From positions 1 to 64,000 of the forward strand of contig JAQYTG010000015.1 of NCBI GenBank assembly GCA_028724905.1: a stretch of DNA of 64,000 nucleotides. The letters run 5' to 3'. The notes beneath the pieces were generated by a model. The model saw nothing but the letters and a program-made list of their open reading frames with translations. It had not been told where the DNA came from and did no database searches. This DNA is from Actinomycetaceae bacterium (GTDB lineage: Bacteria; Actinomycetota; Actinomycetes; Actinomycetales; Actinomycetaceae). The translations under genes and the position numbers were made by a program. Below are positions 53,825-61,875 of the stretch, piece by piece; position 1 is the first letter of the stretch, and each line of letters begins with the position of its first letter.

Positions 53825-54529
53825 ATGATTACTTTTTTTCACGTGAGTAAGCGTCGCAAAAAGCTAACGATTCTAGACGATATAAGTTTCACCGTTCAGG
53901 CGGGACGAGTGAGCGGATTTCTCGGAGAGAATGGCGCGGGCAAATCCTCTTCACTGCGGATTTTGCTCGGGCTGGATCGGCCTACGGCCGGAGAGGCTTT
54001 GATTGACGGAAAGAAGTATTGTCAGCTCAAGAATCCGCTGCGCCTCGTGGGCAGTGCTTTGGGCGGAGCAGGCGCACATCCGGCTCGCTCTGCCCGCAAT
54101 CATTTGACGTGGATAGCTCTGAGTAATGGCATTTCTCTGAAGAGGGTCGATGAGGTGCTCAGTGAAGTGGGGCTCAGTGGGCAGGCTCATCGAAAAATCG
54201 GGGAGTTCTCTTTGGGGATGGCGCAGCGCTTAGGGATCGCCGCAGCGTTGATCGGCCGGCCTGAGATTCTCATATTTGATGAGCCACTCAACGGTCTCGA
54301 TCCAGAGGGCATTCGTTGGTTTCGCGATCTTGTGCGTGCCCACGCTGCATCTGGTGGCACAGTGCTACTCTCCAGTCACGTTATTTCAGAACTGGAAGCA
54401 GTTGCTGACGACGTCATCGTCATTCATCGTGGTCGTATCGTGGGTGCAGGATCTATAAGCGAGCTCACCCGTGGGCACGTCAATTTGGAGAGTGCTTTCT
54501 TTGCTTTGACGGATGGGAGTAGACCATGA
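53825..54529 (+). CDS. ABC transporter ATP-binding protein (BcrA/LanF-like)
   Basis: A 234-residue ATPase with Walker A GENGAGKSS, signature FSLGMAQRLGIAAAL, Walker B ILIFDEPLNGLDPEG and H-loop SSHVISE. LGMAQR in place of LSGGQ is typical of the bacitracin/lantibiotic self-protection ATPases. There is no Shine-Dalgarno; CATACT (53812-53817) ends seven bases before the ATG, so it may be leaderless. It overlaps the first permease by four bases, followed by a second permease: a three-gene ABC-2 exporter. Confidence 0.92.
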   Translation: MITFFHVSKRRKKLTILDDISFTVQAGRVSGFLGENGAGKSSSLRILLGLDRPTAGEALIDGKKYCQLKNPLRLVGSALGGAGAHPARSARNHLTWIALSNGISLKRVDEVLSEVGLSGQAHRKIGEFSLGMAQRLGIAAALIGRPEILIFDEPLNGLDPEGIRWFRDLVRAHAASGGTVLLSSHVISELEAVADDVIVIHRGRIVGAGSISELTRGHVNLESAFFALTDGSRP

Positions 54530-55278
54530 AGCAGATTTGCTCCGAATTAGCAAAAACACTGCACCTTCGGGCGGTGTGGGGCAGTACTTTGTGTGCTGTA
54601 ATGATAGCCCCCGTTTTGACTGCATTTAACGCTCTCTCCATTCGGGAAGCTCTAGAAATGCGCAGCGCCGAGGGATATGAGATGCGCGGTATTGGGCAGA
54701 GCGAAGCCTTAATTACTATCGCTCTGCTCGCCTACATTGGCTCGATGATTTTTTGGCAGGAATGGCAGAAAAATCTGCCCGAAGTTGGCGGTGGGAGACA
54801 GTCGATTAGCACGCGGCTGGCGATGCCACGCGCCAGCCGGTGGATTTTTGCGAAATTCGTTGTCGTCACTCTACTCTCTGCAGCGGTGATGTCACTTGCG
54901 CTCGCCGGTGGAGTAATTGTCTCGCAGATAGTGCTGAGAGGTTATTCCATTGATGTCGATGCGGCGCTGATTCTACGCACTCTTCTCTACGGCGTGCTGA
55001 TGGCTCTTTTTTCCGCCGGCCTTACCCTTTTACTGCGCAGCGGTTTAGTACCAACCGTGTGGCTCGTTGCCAACTCAACTGTGGTTTCCATCGGCTATCT
55101 CGTGGCTCAGAAATGGCCTGGAGCCTGGTATTTCCCCGATACCGTTGGATCTGCCCTGATACGGATAGACGCAGAGCCTGGAATGCCGTCATCGCTCATG
55201 GCTGGAGTCTTCATGTCGGTGTGGGTGGTGCTGGTGTGGATTTCAGGAATTATTCGAGAGCGGGTGAGTGACGAGTGA
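54526..55278 (+). CDS. ABC-2 type permease, first subunit
   Basis: A 250-residue membrane protein with about six helices, in the ABC-2 (lantibiotic/bacitracin exporter) style. It starts inside the ATPase stop (ATGA). Low sequence conservation prevents a closer call; function is inferred from the partner ATPase. It overlaps the next permease gene by four bases (GTGA). Confidence 0.85.
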   Translation: MKQICSELAKTLHLRAVWGSTLCAVMIAPVLTAFNALSIREALEMRSAEGYEMRGIGQSEALITIALLAYIGSMIFWQEWQKNLPEVGGGRQSISTRLAMPRASRWIFAKFVVVTLLSAAVMSLALAGGVIVSQIVLRGYSIDVDAALILRTLLYGVLMALFSAGLTLLLRSGLVPTVWLVANSTVVSIGYLVAQKWPGAWYFPDTVGSALIRIDAEPGMPSSLMAGVFMSVWVVLVWISGIIRERVSDE

Positions 55279-55940
55279 CGGGCATACTACGTGCGGAGTT
55301 CAATAAGCTGATTTCACTACCCAGACACTGGGCGTTAGTTGCAGTTGCTGTAGCGTGGTCTTTTTTGTGGGGGTGGCTTGCAGTGCACCTAGCGGGTGAC
55401 GTCAATGCGTTTATTAGTGCACCCGCAAGTCTGCGGTTGCTACCAGCGGTTGATATCGTCGTCACTGCACTCATGTGCGGATCGGAATTTACTCCGCAGC
55501 TGCGCTCTACTCTCCTTGCAGTGGCAGATCGGCGGGCAGCGCTCGCGGTGCGGTGGTCGATAATCGGCGTTTTCGTATGCTGTTTTCCGGCGCTTTCGGC
55601 GTTCGCGCTCTACGCTGCTTCTGCGTTGGTGGGCGGGGCGGATTGTGATTGTGCCCAAGCTTGGTCATTGACAATGTACCTTTTGTGCTGCTGCACATTA
55701 GTGGGAGTACTGTGTGACGCCATGCGATCAGGGATAAAAGGGGTATTTGCGGCACTGGGTTTACTGTGGCTCGCGCCGATGCTCTCGGATGTGGTGTGGC
55801 CTGATGTGACGCGATATATGCCGTTCGAGGATATAGCACGCCACTTGCTCAATAGTGCTCTCGGCCTGCCGTGGGTGTTTATAGGTAGCGTTCTTATCGG
55901 GGTGACGGCAACGGTTTATTCTTGGTTGCGCGATCTGTGA
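55275..55940 (+). CDS. ABC-2 type permease, second subunit
   Basis: A 221-residue membrane protein with about six helices and the N-terminal form LRAEFNKLISLPRHWALV, common to ABC-2 permeases of multidrug or bacteriocin exporters. The GTG start overlaps the previous stop. Together with the two preceding genes and the divergent kinase/regulator it forms a peptide-sensing and detoxification module. Confidence 0.85.
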   Translation: MTGILRAEFNKLISLPRHWALVAVAVAWSFLWGWLAVHLAGDVNAFISAPASLRLLPAVDIVVTALMCGSEFTPQLRSTLLAVADRRAALAVRWSIIGVFVCCFPALSAFALYAASALVGGADCDCAQAWSLTMYLLCCCTLVGVLCDAMRSGIKGVFAALGLLWLAPMLSDVVWPDVTRYMPFEDIARHLLNSALGLPWVFIGSVLIGVTATVYSWLRDL

Positions 55941-56106
55941 GTGTTAGCAGCGAGCTCTGCTTGGCCTGTTGGTGCGTGCGGTATCGTGGCTCGTGTGCGT
56001 CACGCGTGTAAATATGTCGCGCGGTGAGTCGAATGTGTGTCGCGTACACGGCCGCAAACAACGTGCATGGCCGCAAAAAGCACCGTGTGGCTGCTAGGCT
56101 GGAGGA

Positions 56107-57579
56107 ATGAGTTTATCGTCGTCACCGCTTGATGCCAATGCCTTTCCGCGCGAATCCATTCATGCCGCACCAGAGGATTTTGCCCGCAGCTACTGCGACT
56201 TTATTGCTGCCTCTCCCACGGCATACCATGCGGCCGCTTGCATCGCATCCATACTGCGTGACGCCGGTTTCACTCTGCGCGATGAGGGTGATTCTTGGAC
56301 AGCTCGAGAACGTAAAGGGTTTGTCGTTCGAGATGGAGCCGTCATCGCCTGGAAAACTCCTGCTCGGAAAGAGCGTGACGCCGGAGTGCGCATCGTGGGT
56401 TCGCACACGGATTCGCCCAGTTTCCATCTCAAGCCGGTGGTGGATACTGAGATGTACGGTTATGGCCAGGTAAACGTGGAGGTGTATGGCGGGCCACTAC
56501 TCAATTCGTGGCTCAACCGCGATCTTGGGCTAGCTGGGCGTCTCGTGACTCTTGACGGCGACGAGAAACTCGTGCGTACAGGTGCCGTGATGACGATTCC
56601 GCAAGTAGCTCCGCATCTTGATCGCTCCGCCAATGTGGAGCTAAAGCTCTCAGCCCAACGCGATTACCACCCTATATGGAGCACAACTGGTGGGAATACA
56701 ACTAGTGGGAGCGCCGTCACCCATCTAGCTGATGCTGCGGGTGTGGCAGCTGAACAGATCGCAGCGATGGATATTTTTGCTTACGACACTCAGCCACCGC
56801 AAGTATTTGGGGCTGGGGAGAAGTGCTTTATCGCGGCTGGCCGTCAAGACAATCTTTCGAGTGTATATGCCGCGCTTAGTGCGTTTGTACAGGCTGGGCA
56901 GTGCCAGCAGGAGGATCGAGGTGGGCAGAGCGCCGAAAACTGGCAGGAGGAAAACTTGCAAGACGAGAAACCTCACTCGGCTACTCAACGCGGGTTGGAT
57001 ACTCAATGCCAGCCGGCTGCTCAACGTCAGCGAACTGATGAGTGCCAAGATATCCAGATTTTTGCTGCGTTCAACAATGAAGAGATCGGTTCGCGCACCT
57101 ATTCTGGCGCGGCGGGAGCTTTCCTCGAATCGGTACTGCGCCGGCTCATCGAGCGTGAGTACGGGATGGGGAGTGAGGTGTTCGAGCGGGTGATGGCGCA
57201 TTCGTCGTGTCTGAGTGCCGACGCTGGCCATGCTGTGAATCCCAATAGGCCTGATTTGCACGATCCTGCGCATCAGGTGCAGCTCGGCGGCGGGCCGATG
57301 GTGAAAGTTCATGCGAGCGGGGCTTACTCGTCGAATGCCGTCACTCAAGCTCTGCTGGCGCGGGCGGCGCGTAAAGCCGGCGTGAGGCTGCAGGCGTTCG
57401 TTTCCCATAATGACGTGCCGTGTGGCACCACGATTGGGCCGCTCACCGCAACTCGCTTGGGGATCCCTACCGTGGACTGCGGCATTCCGCTGCTGTCGAT
57501 GCACTCTGTGAGAGAGCTATCTTCGCCGCGTGATGTACGCGATCTCGCACGGCTCATCTATGCGTATTTGGAGGCATAG
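56107..57579 (+). CDS. apeB: M18 family aminopeptidase with low-complexity insert
   Basis: Cytosolic zinc aminopeptidase (aspartyl aminopeptidase-like). The metal-binding motifs GSHTDSPSFHLKP, AGRQDNLSSVYA and AAFNNEEIGSRT are all present, as is the C-terminal HNDVPCGTTIGP and MHSVRE. Between SAFVQAGQ and IQIFAAF lies a Gln/Glu/Arg-rich insert of about 50 residues (263-315), which replaces a short loop in relatives. The length of 490 residues is therefore above the usual 420-440. GGAGG precedes the ATG. It is followed by the tRNA-Gly. Confidence 0.93.
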   Translation: MSLSSSPLDANAFPRESIHAAPEDFARSYCDFIAASPTAYHAAACIASILRDAGFTLRDEGDSWTARERKGFVVRDGAVIAWKTPARKERDAGVRIVGSHTDSPSFHLKPVVDTEMYGYGQVNVEVYGGPLLNSWLNRDLGLAGRLVTLDGDEKLVRTGAVMTIPQVAPHLDRSANVELKLSAQRDYHPIWSTTGGNTTSGSAVTHLADAAGVAAEQIAAMDIFAYDTQPPQVFGAGEKCFIAAGRQDNLSSVYAALSAFVQAGQCQQEDRGGQSAENWQEENLQDEKPHSATQRGLDTQCQPAAQRQRTDECQDIQIFAAFNNEEIGSRTYSGAAGAFLESVLRRLIEREYGMGSEVFERVMAHSSCLSADAGHAVNPNRPDLHDPAHQVQLGGGPMVKVHASGAYSSNAVTQALLARAARKAGVRLQAFVSHNDVPCGTTIGPLTATRLGIPTVDCGIPLLSMHSVRELSSPRDVRDLARLIYAYLEA

Positions 57580-57702
57580 CTTGCGGGGCAATCCCCTGTG
57601 CGTACCCGACAGTCGCTCATGCGCACCCGAAAATTGAGGATTGCATAGAAAACAGGGTACGATATGGTGACGTCGGCACGCATCGAGTGTGCGGTCGCTT
57701 AT

Positions 57703-57776
57703 GCGGGTGTAGTTCATCGGTAGAATGGCAGCTTCCCAAGCTGCAGAGGCGGGTTCGATTCCCGTCACCCGCTCCA
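57703..57776 (+). tRNA. tRNA-Gly (CCC), prophage integration site
   Basis: The acceptor stem gcgggtg pairs with cacccgc, the anticodon arm is gcagc-ttcccaa-gctgc (anticodon CCC), the T arm contains ggttcgattcc, and CCA is encoded. The phage integrase starts 80 bp downstream, so the 3' half of this tRNA gene is the probable attL; attR is outside the window. Confidence 0.96.
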
Positions 57777-57855
57777 ATTTTCCGTTGAAATACCAACGAT
57801 TCCCAGAATAGAATAATCTGCAGTACACAACTAGTACACATCAGAGAGGTTTGTA

Positions 57856-59028
57856 ATGCAGATCGCCAAAGGAATCGAAGAACGCATACTTAAAAACGGG
57901 AGTACTGTTTACCGAGTCCGATTCCGCCTCTCCCCCAGCGCGAACCCCACCACCGAAACATTTACCGATCTTGCAGATGCCATCGCATTCCGCGAGCTCA
58001 TAAAAAAGGTTGGCGGAGCCGCTGCACGAAAAATTAGAGACGCTTCCGATTCGTCCGTCGCAATAGTCACTCTTGGAGAGGCTCTCGAAGCCTACTGTGC
58101 ACACGTAGACACATATGCTGCGAAAGGGACCGCTAAAGGCTACAAATCGGCGGCATACAATACGTGGCTCGCATTCTTTACCGAATCAATGCCAATCATT
58201 GCACTCAGCCGTAGCGATATCGAAAAATGGGTGGCATGGCAGCGAGAGCAGGTGGTGAAAAAATCTAATCCGCCACGGCTTTATTCATCAAAGAGTATTA
58301 AAAACGCTCAGGGGATTCTTTCTTCCGTTCTTTCATATGCTGTAGCCAACAAGCAGGTAAGTGAGAATGTTGCGCGTGGGGTAAAAATTCCTAGTGATCG
58401 TGTTGCTCGTCAGCCAGTATTTCTTTCTCCCGAGCAGTTTGAGAGTCTTGCGCGGGAGATGCCAGAGAGGTATCGGGCGTTTGTGACGCTGCTTTATGCG
58501 ACTGGAATGAGGTTTGGAGAAGCGTCGGCGTTAAATGCTGAGGCTTTTGATTTAGCCGCTAGTCCTCCTACGGTGAGGGTGTTTCGTGCGTGGAAGAAGG
58601 GGGCGAGACAGCGGAGGTATATTGGGTCTCCAAAGTCACGGAAAGCAATCCGGACGATCTCGCTCCCCGCGGGAATAGTTTCATTGATAGAGCCTTTAGT
58701 TATTGAGGCGCAGCGTAGCGGAGGGCTTGTGTTTCATTCGGGTGGTGGGGCTGACAGAAGGCTTGTGGAGTCTAATTTTTTGGAAGCGTTTAAGCGCGCT
58801 GTGCAGCGTGCTGGATTGCCTTCTGCAACTACTCCTCATGATTTGCGGCATTCTCATGCTTCGGAGTTGATTAAGAATGGTGTTCCGTTGCCGGTGATTC
58901 AGGATAGATTGGGGCATGAATCGATTCAGACGACGGTGGATCGGTATGGGCATATTTCTCGTGATTCGTGGTTGAGTGCTGCTGATGTTATAGGTGAAGC
59001 ATTAAAGCTTGGTGGTGTGGTTAGGTGA
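57856..59028 (+). CDS. int: Tyrosine recombinase, phage integrase
   Basis: A 390-residue integrase: an N-terminal arm-binding domain, an SAM-like core-binding domain (about 75-180, with TLGEALEAYCAHVDTYA), and a catalytic domain with Arg in LLYATGMRFGEA, HDLRHSHASELI, LGHESIQTT and the nucleophile Tyr in VDRYGH. GAGAGG precedes the ATG. It begins 80 bp after a tRNA-Gly, the usual target type. A palindromic promoter just after its stop could drive antisense RNA into its 3' end. Confidence 0.96.
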   Translation: MQIAKGIEERILKNGSTVYRVRFRLSPSANPTTETFTDLADAIAFRELIKKVGGAAARKIRDASDSSVAIVTLGEALEAYCAHVDTYAAKGTAKGYKSAAYNTWLAFFTESMPIIALSRSDIEKWVAWQREQVVKKSNPPRLYSSKSIKNAQGILSSVLSYAVANKQVSENVARGVKIPSDRVARQPVFLSPEQFESLAREMPERYRAFVTLLYATGMRFGEASALNAEAFDLAASPPTVRVFRAWKKGARQRRYIGSPKSRKAIRTISLPAGIVSLIEPLVIEAQRSGGLVFHSGGGADRRLVESNFLEAFKRAVQRAGLPSATTPHDLRHSHASELIKNGVPLPVIQDRLGHESIQTTVDRYGHISRDSWLSAADVIGEALKLGGVVR

Positions 59029-59042
59029 AATTGCCGTAGCTA

Positions 59043-59084
59043 CTTTACCTAAACACTTGACAATAAACAAGTGAATAGGTAAAG
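59043..59084. promoter_or_regulatory. Palindromic operator overlapping a strong promoter
   Basis: Inverted repeat arms at 59043-59059 (ctttacctaaacacttg) and 59068-59084 (caagtgaataggtaaag) match at 15 of 17 positions around an 8-base centre. Inside it TTGACA (59057-59062) and TAAAGT (59080-59085) are spaced by 17 bases, a near-consensus plus-strand promoter. By symmetry a minus-strand promoter (TTGTTT, 17, TAAAGT) also exists and points into the integrase gene. A dimeric repressor binding here would shut both. Confidence 0.75.
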
Positions 59085-59112
59085 TATTAGATGTAAACGA
59101 AAGGAGGTGACA

Positions 59113-59226
59113 ATGGATGTAGACGTAGGAAACATCCTGATTGGAATCGGAACGATCCTCATAGGAATAGGAACCATCTGGAATCGCCCGAAACCAACCA
59201 AGAAAAAGAAGAAGAAACACAAATAA
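59113..59226 (+). CDS. Phage micro-protein A, 37-residue membrane peptide
   Basis: A 37-codon gene preceded by a perfect Shine-Dalgarno AAGGAGGTGA (59101-59110) and the near-consensus promoter at 59057-59085. The product is a single hydrophobic helix with a tandem repeat (NILIGIGTILIGIGTIWN, GxxxxxxG spacing) followed by a strongly basic Lys-rich tail (KPTKKKKKK), so it should insert in the membrane with the tail inside. It resembles the second micro-protein at 59289. No family is recognised; a small toxin, a holin-type modulator or a superinfection factor are possibilities. Confidence 0.7.
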   Translation: MDVDVGNILIGIGTILIGIGTIWNRPKPTKKKKKKHK

Positions 59227-59239
59227 CTTCTTCGGAGGC

Positions 59240-59258
59240 CCCCGGAAAACCTCCGGGG
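59240..59258. other. Small hairpin between the two micro-protein genes
   Basis: ccccgga (59240-59246) pairs with tccgggg (59252-59258), loop of five bases, 14 bp after the first micro-protein stop. No T tail follows. It could reduce transcription into the second gene or stabilise the mRNA. Confidence 0.5.
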
Positions 59259-59288
59259 CGCTTCCCCTACACTCTACCAAGAACCACC

Positions 59289-59438
59289 ATGAAAACACTA
59301 CCAATCAGTATCCTCATCATCATCGCCGCGATTCTCGCCGCACGCCTACCAGATGGTGTAGGAAAAATCCTCATCGGCATCGGCGTCATCCTCTACGGCA
59401 TCGGCACAATCGTCAACGCCAGAAAAGAGCATAAATGA
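59289..59438 (+). CDS. Phage micro-protein B, 49-residue membrane peptide
   Basis: A 49-residue protein with two hydrophobic segments: residues 4-18 and a helix KILIGIGVILYGIGTIVN near the C-terminus, which is clearly similar to the helix of micro-protein A. A basic end (ARKEHK) follows. Its TGA overlaps the ATG of the excisionase-like gene (ATGA), so the two are coupled. The ribosome site is weak (accacc). The shared helix suggests duplication of one gene. Function unknown. Confidence 0.6.
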   Translation: MKTLPISILIIIAAILAARLPDGVGKILIGIGVILYGIGTIVNARKEHK

Positions 59439-59668
59439 GCACCCACTACCTTTCCCTCAACGGCTTCGCCCAGCGTGCCGGTATTTCCCGCTCCACCCTC
59501 GCCACTTATCGTGCCGACGGGCGGCTGCCTGAGCCCGACGCCGTTATCGGCGGAGCGGGCAGAGGCGCAACCTATGGTTGGCTCCCAGAGACAATAGACT
59601 ATTGGCTTGCTCACCGTGTAGGGCAAGGCACGCGAACCGATCTAGCCGCCGGTAAGAAACAGGCATAA
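59435..59668 (+). CDS. Excisionase-like DNA-binding protein
   Basis: A 77-residue protein with a winged helix-turn-helix of the MerR/AlpA/excisionase sort: YLSLNGFAQRAGISRSTLATYRADGRLPEPDAV. Its place after an integrase suggests an excisionase or a directionality/regulatory factor, perhaps the repressor of the nearby palindrome. It is coupled to micro-protein B through an ATGA overlap. Confidence 0.75.
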   Translation: MSTHYLSLNGFAQRAGISRSTLATYRADGRLPEPDAVIGGAGRGATYGWLPETIDYWLAHRVGQGTRTDLAAGKKQA

Positions 59669-59674
59669 AAATTA

Positions 59675-59716
59675 GCCCCTCCCACCTTGGTAAAGGGTTT
59701 GAGAGGGGCGTTTTTT
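59675..59716 (+). terminator. Rho-independent terminator at convergence point
   Basis: gcccctc (59675-59681) pairs with gaggggc (59703-59709), followed by g and six T. The loop is 21 bases. It ends the integrase-side transcript just before the end of the minus-strand lysis cassette. Confidence 0.85.
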
Positions 59717-60062
59717 AGTGGTGGCGTTGTTCGAGGGTTCGAATCCTGGCGTCGAGGCCGGTGGCCATGTCGCTGAATGTTTTGTGTTGGATTGCGGCAT
59801 TGGAGTTGATTTCACCGAGCTGGTGGCCGAAACTTTTGGCCATTTCGTTTTGATGCTCGATCATGATGGATTGTTTTTCGAGTTTTTCGTTTTGTTTTTT
59901 CTGTTCTGCCTCGATCCTGCTGATGGCGTCTTTCACGCTGCCCCCGTGGTTGTGGGAGAGCTCGGCGCTGGATTGTGAGGATTTGTGCCAGGCTCCGAGG
60001 GAGGCGATGATACCGGCGAGGTTGAGTGCCCCGAGGAGGGCTGCGAGTTCGGTGAGGTTCAT
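59715..60062 (-). CDS. Phage membrane-anchored coiled-coil protein (lysis cassette)
   Basis: A 115-residue protein with one N-terminal membrane helix (about 6-25) and a long charged coiled-coil (about 45-85, with DAISRIEAEQKKQNEKLEKQ). Its position just after holin and endolysin suggests a lysis accessory such as a spanin-like or holin-regulating protein; Gram-positive hosts lack an outer membrane, so a classical spanin is unlikely. The start is one base after the holin stop. Family not certain. Confidence 0.7.
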   Translation of the reverse strand: MNLTELAALLGALNLAGIIASLGAWHKSSQSSAELSHNHGGSVKDAISRIEAEQKKQNEKLEKQSIMIEHQNEMAKSFGHQLGEINSNAAIQHKTFSDMATGLDARIRTLEQRHH

Positions 60063-60063
60063 T

Positions 60064-60390
60064 TTATGCCTTATGTTTCCCGCTATGTGGCGTGTCGCTG
60101 GTGGCTGCTAGTGAATCTGTGGTGGGCGTGTCACGTGCGGGCGCGAGGTCATAGAGCCCTGCCGCGCCGAGGCCAAGCAGGAGCCCTTTCCCCGCGAAAA
60201 TCACGAGTTGGCGTGGGTCGAAAGTGGGTTGGAAGATCGCGTATTGGAGATAGTCCCATTCTTGGAAAAGAATCCCGATGAGGACGGCAGCGAGGAGTGC
60301 CCAGCGGCCTTTCACGCCGAAGTTTTTCAACAGGTTCACGGCAGCCAAGACGGCTGGGACAGTGGCGAGTGTCATTACTGCATCAGTCAT
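60064..60390 (-). CDS. Phage holin
   Basis: A 108-residue protein with two or three membrane segments (about 5-20, 30-45, 62-85) and a charged, Thr/Ser-rich C-terminal tail. The start TLATVPAVLAAVNLLKNFG and the general plan match actinophage holins. It sits between endolysin and the coiled-coil protein, fitting a role in membrane permeabilisation for release of endolysin. Confidence 0.85.
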   Translation of the reverse strand: MTDAVMTLATVPAVLAAVNLLKNFGVKGRWALLAAVLIGILFQEWDYLQYAIFQPTFDPRQLVIFAGKGLLLGLGAAGLYDLAPARDTPTTDSLAATSDTPHSGKHKA

Positions 60391-60406
60391 TGTGGTGGCT
60401 CCTTTC

Positions 60407-61387
60407 TTACCAGAGCTTGTTGTTGAGCGCGGTTTGGAGTGCGGTCACAGTCGCATGGCCGGCGATCCCATCAGCCGTGACGCCGAGTTTTTTCTGCCAT
60501 GCGGTGATTGTTTCCCTCCCGAGCAGCCCGTCAGCGGTCACGCCGAGCTTTTTTTGGAGCGCGGTCACCATTGGTGAGCCGGTGCCGCCATAATGCACGG
60601 TGATGAACGCGGGATAATACTGTTTGAGGTTGGCGTATTGGCCGGAGATACGTCCATCGACGGGAGTGCCACACACGTGTTGAAGCGCGCTCACAGTCCG
60701 CACGCCGGCGATACCGTCCACAGTGAGGCTGGGAGACTGCACTGCCGGTTTGCTGACTGGTGTGCTTGTGGGTTTGCTGTCCTGCCTCGCATATTTTCCC
60801 CACTGTTCGCGCGTCAAATACGCAATATTCAAGTCGAGATCCCCGTTATATCCGGCGAGTCTGCCCCTGCTCGTGTACTGGTGGACAGCGATGAACGGGA
60901 ACGGGCTAGAACTCGGCACTGCTGGTGTGCGGTAGCCGCCACGCTCGTTCGCTCCCCATGAGGCGACCCACAGGCCATAGTTCCCAGCCGCACACTGCCG
61001 GAGCGTAGCCGCCACACTACCGGATGCATACACGAGTGGCCGAACCGAGCTCAATGTGTAGAAGCGGTCAAGGAAGCGGCGTGCTCCCGCATCGCCCCAC
61101 GCGCCTACCGCGTCAGCCTCAAAATCGAGAACAGGGATGGCTTCCCCAATATAGCCGGTAATCGCTTTATAGAAGTATTCGGCCTCCGCCACCGGATCAC
61201 CACCGCTGGCGAAATGGTAGACGCCCAAGAGTTTGCCGCGTTTCTTCGCTGCCTGATACTGCGGGTCGCACTGCCGGCTCACATAGCCCGTTCCCTCCGT
61301 GGCTTTAATAAAAACAAAATCATAATCCACCATGCTCGTAATCGTTTCAGGCTGCCAGCCCGACACGTCAATGCCTTGTAACGCCAT
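60407..61387 (-). CDS. Phage endolysin, GH25 muramidase with peptidoglycan-binding repeats
   Basis: A 326-residue lysozyme. The GH25 domain (about 1-200) has GIDVSGWQP, FIKATEGTGY, and the catalytic pair DFEAD. The C-terminal part (about 215-326) holds two or three peptidoglycan-binding-like repeats around VDGIAGVRTVSALQ, VTALQKKLGVTADGLLG and VTADGIAGHATVTALQ. The start chosen has GAGAGGAT upstream; a longer frame to 61498 adds a Lys/Gly-rich non-family stretch. No signal peptide, so the holin exports it. Confidence 0.93.
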   Translation of the reverse strand: MALQGIDVSGWQPETITSMVDYDFVFIKATEGTGYVSRQCDPQYQAAKKRGKLLGVYHFASGGDPVAEAEYFYKAITGYIGEAIPVLDFEADAVGAWGDAGARRFLDRFYTLSSVRPLVYASGSVAATLRQCAAGNYGLWVASWGANERGGYRTPAVPSSSPFPFIAVHQYTSRGRLAGYNGDLDLNIAYLTREQWGKYARQDSKPTSTPVSKPAVQSPSLTVDGIAGVRTVSALQHVCGTPVDGRISGQYANLKQYYPAFITVHYGGTGSPMVTALQKKLGVTADGLLGRETITAWQKKLGVTADGIAGHATVTALQTALNNKLW

Positions 61388-61528
61388 TGCTTCTATCCTC
61401 TCTTTTCTGTTTTTCTTTCCGTCTTTTCCGTTTTTCTTCCCGTGCTTTTCCGTTTTTGGGTATAGAAAAATGCTGCCCCCGTGGTAGTGAGGCAGCATCC
61501 CCCATCTTTTTATTGTTGTTTTCCGTGT

Positions 61529-61840
61529 CTACACGTGCGCGGCATCTAGCCCTGTCACAGCGTCCTGTTCCTGATCCAGGTCACTCTTCAAAGCACGCAC
61601 CGCACCCATTATCATCTCGTCCGTAATCAGGGCAGGGTCATGGCAGCGGCGTGAATGATACGGGAAACTAATCAGACTTGACTCGTATGCCTGCAACACG
61701 CCCTCGTCTAACGCGAGACGTCTAGCATGTTCACGGACAAAACTTTCCGCATACGGGATACGTAACCGTGCCGCAGCCATCGTAGCCCGTGCAATAAAAT
61801 CCTGGTCTTCCGCAATCTCAGCAGCAGCCGATAATGACAT
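61529..61840 (-). CDS. Small phage protein between tail and lysis genes
   Basis: A 103-residue, mostly helical, acidic protein (SAAAEIAEDQDFIARATMAAARLRI). GGGAGA precedes this ATG. It has no membrane segment and no recognised family. By position it is a tail-associated or structural accessory protein. Confidence 0.65.
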   Translation of the reverse strand: MSLSAAAEIAEDQDFIARATMAAARLRIPYAESFVREHARRLALDEGVLQAYESSLISFPYHSRRCHDPALITDEMIMGAVRALKSDLDQEQDAVTGLDAAHV

Positions 61841-61875
61841 TTCTCCCACTCCCCATTTTTTCTTCTCTATTCTTT

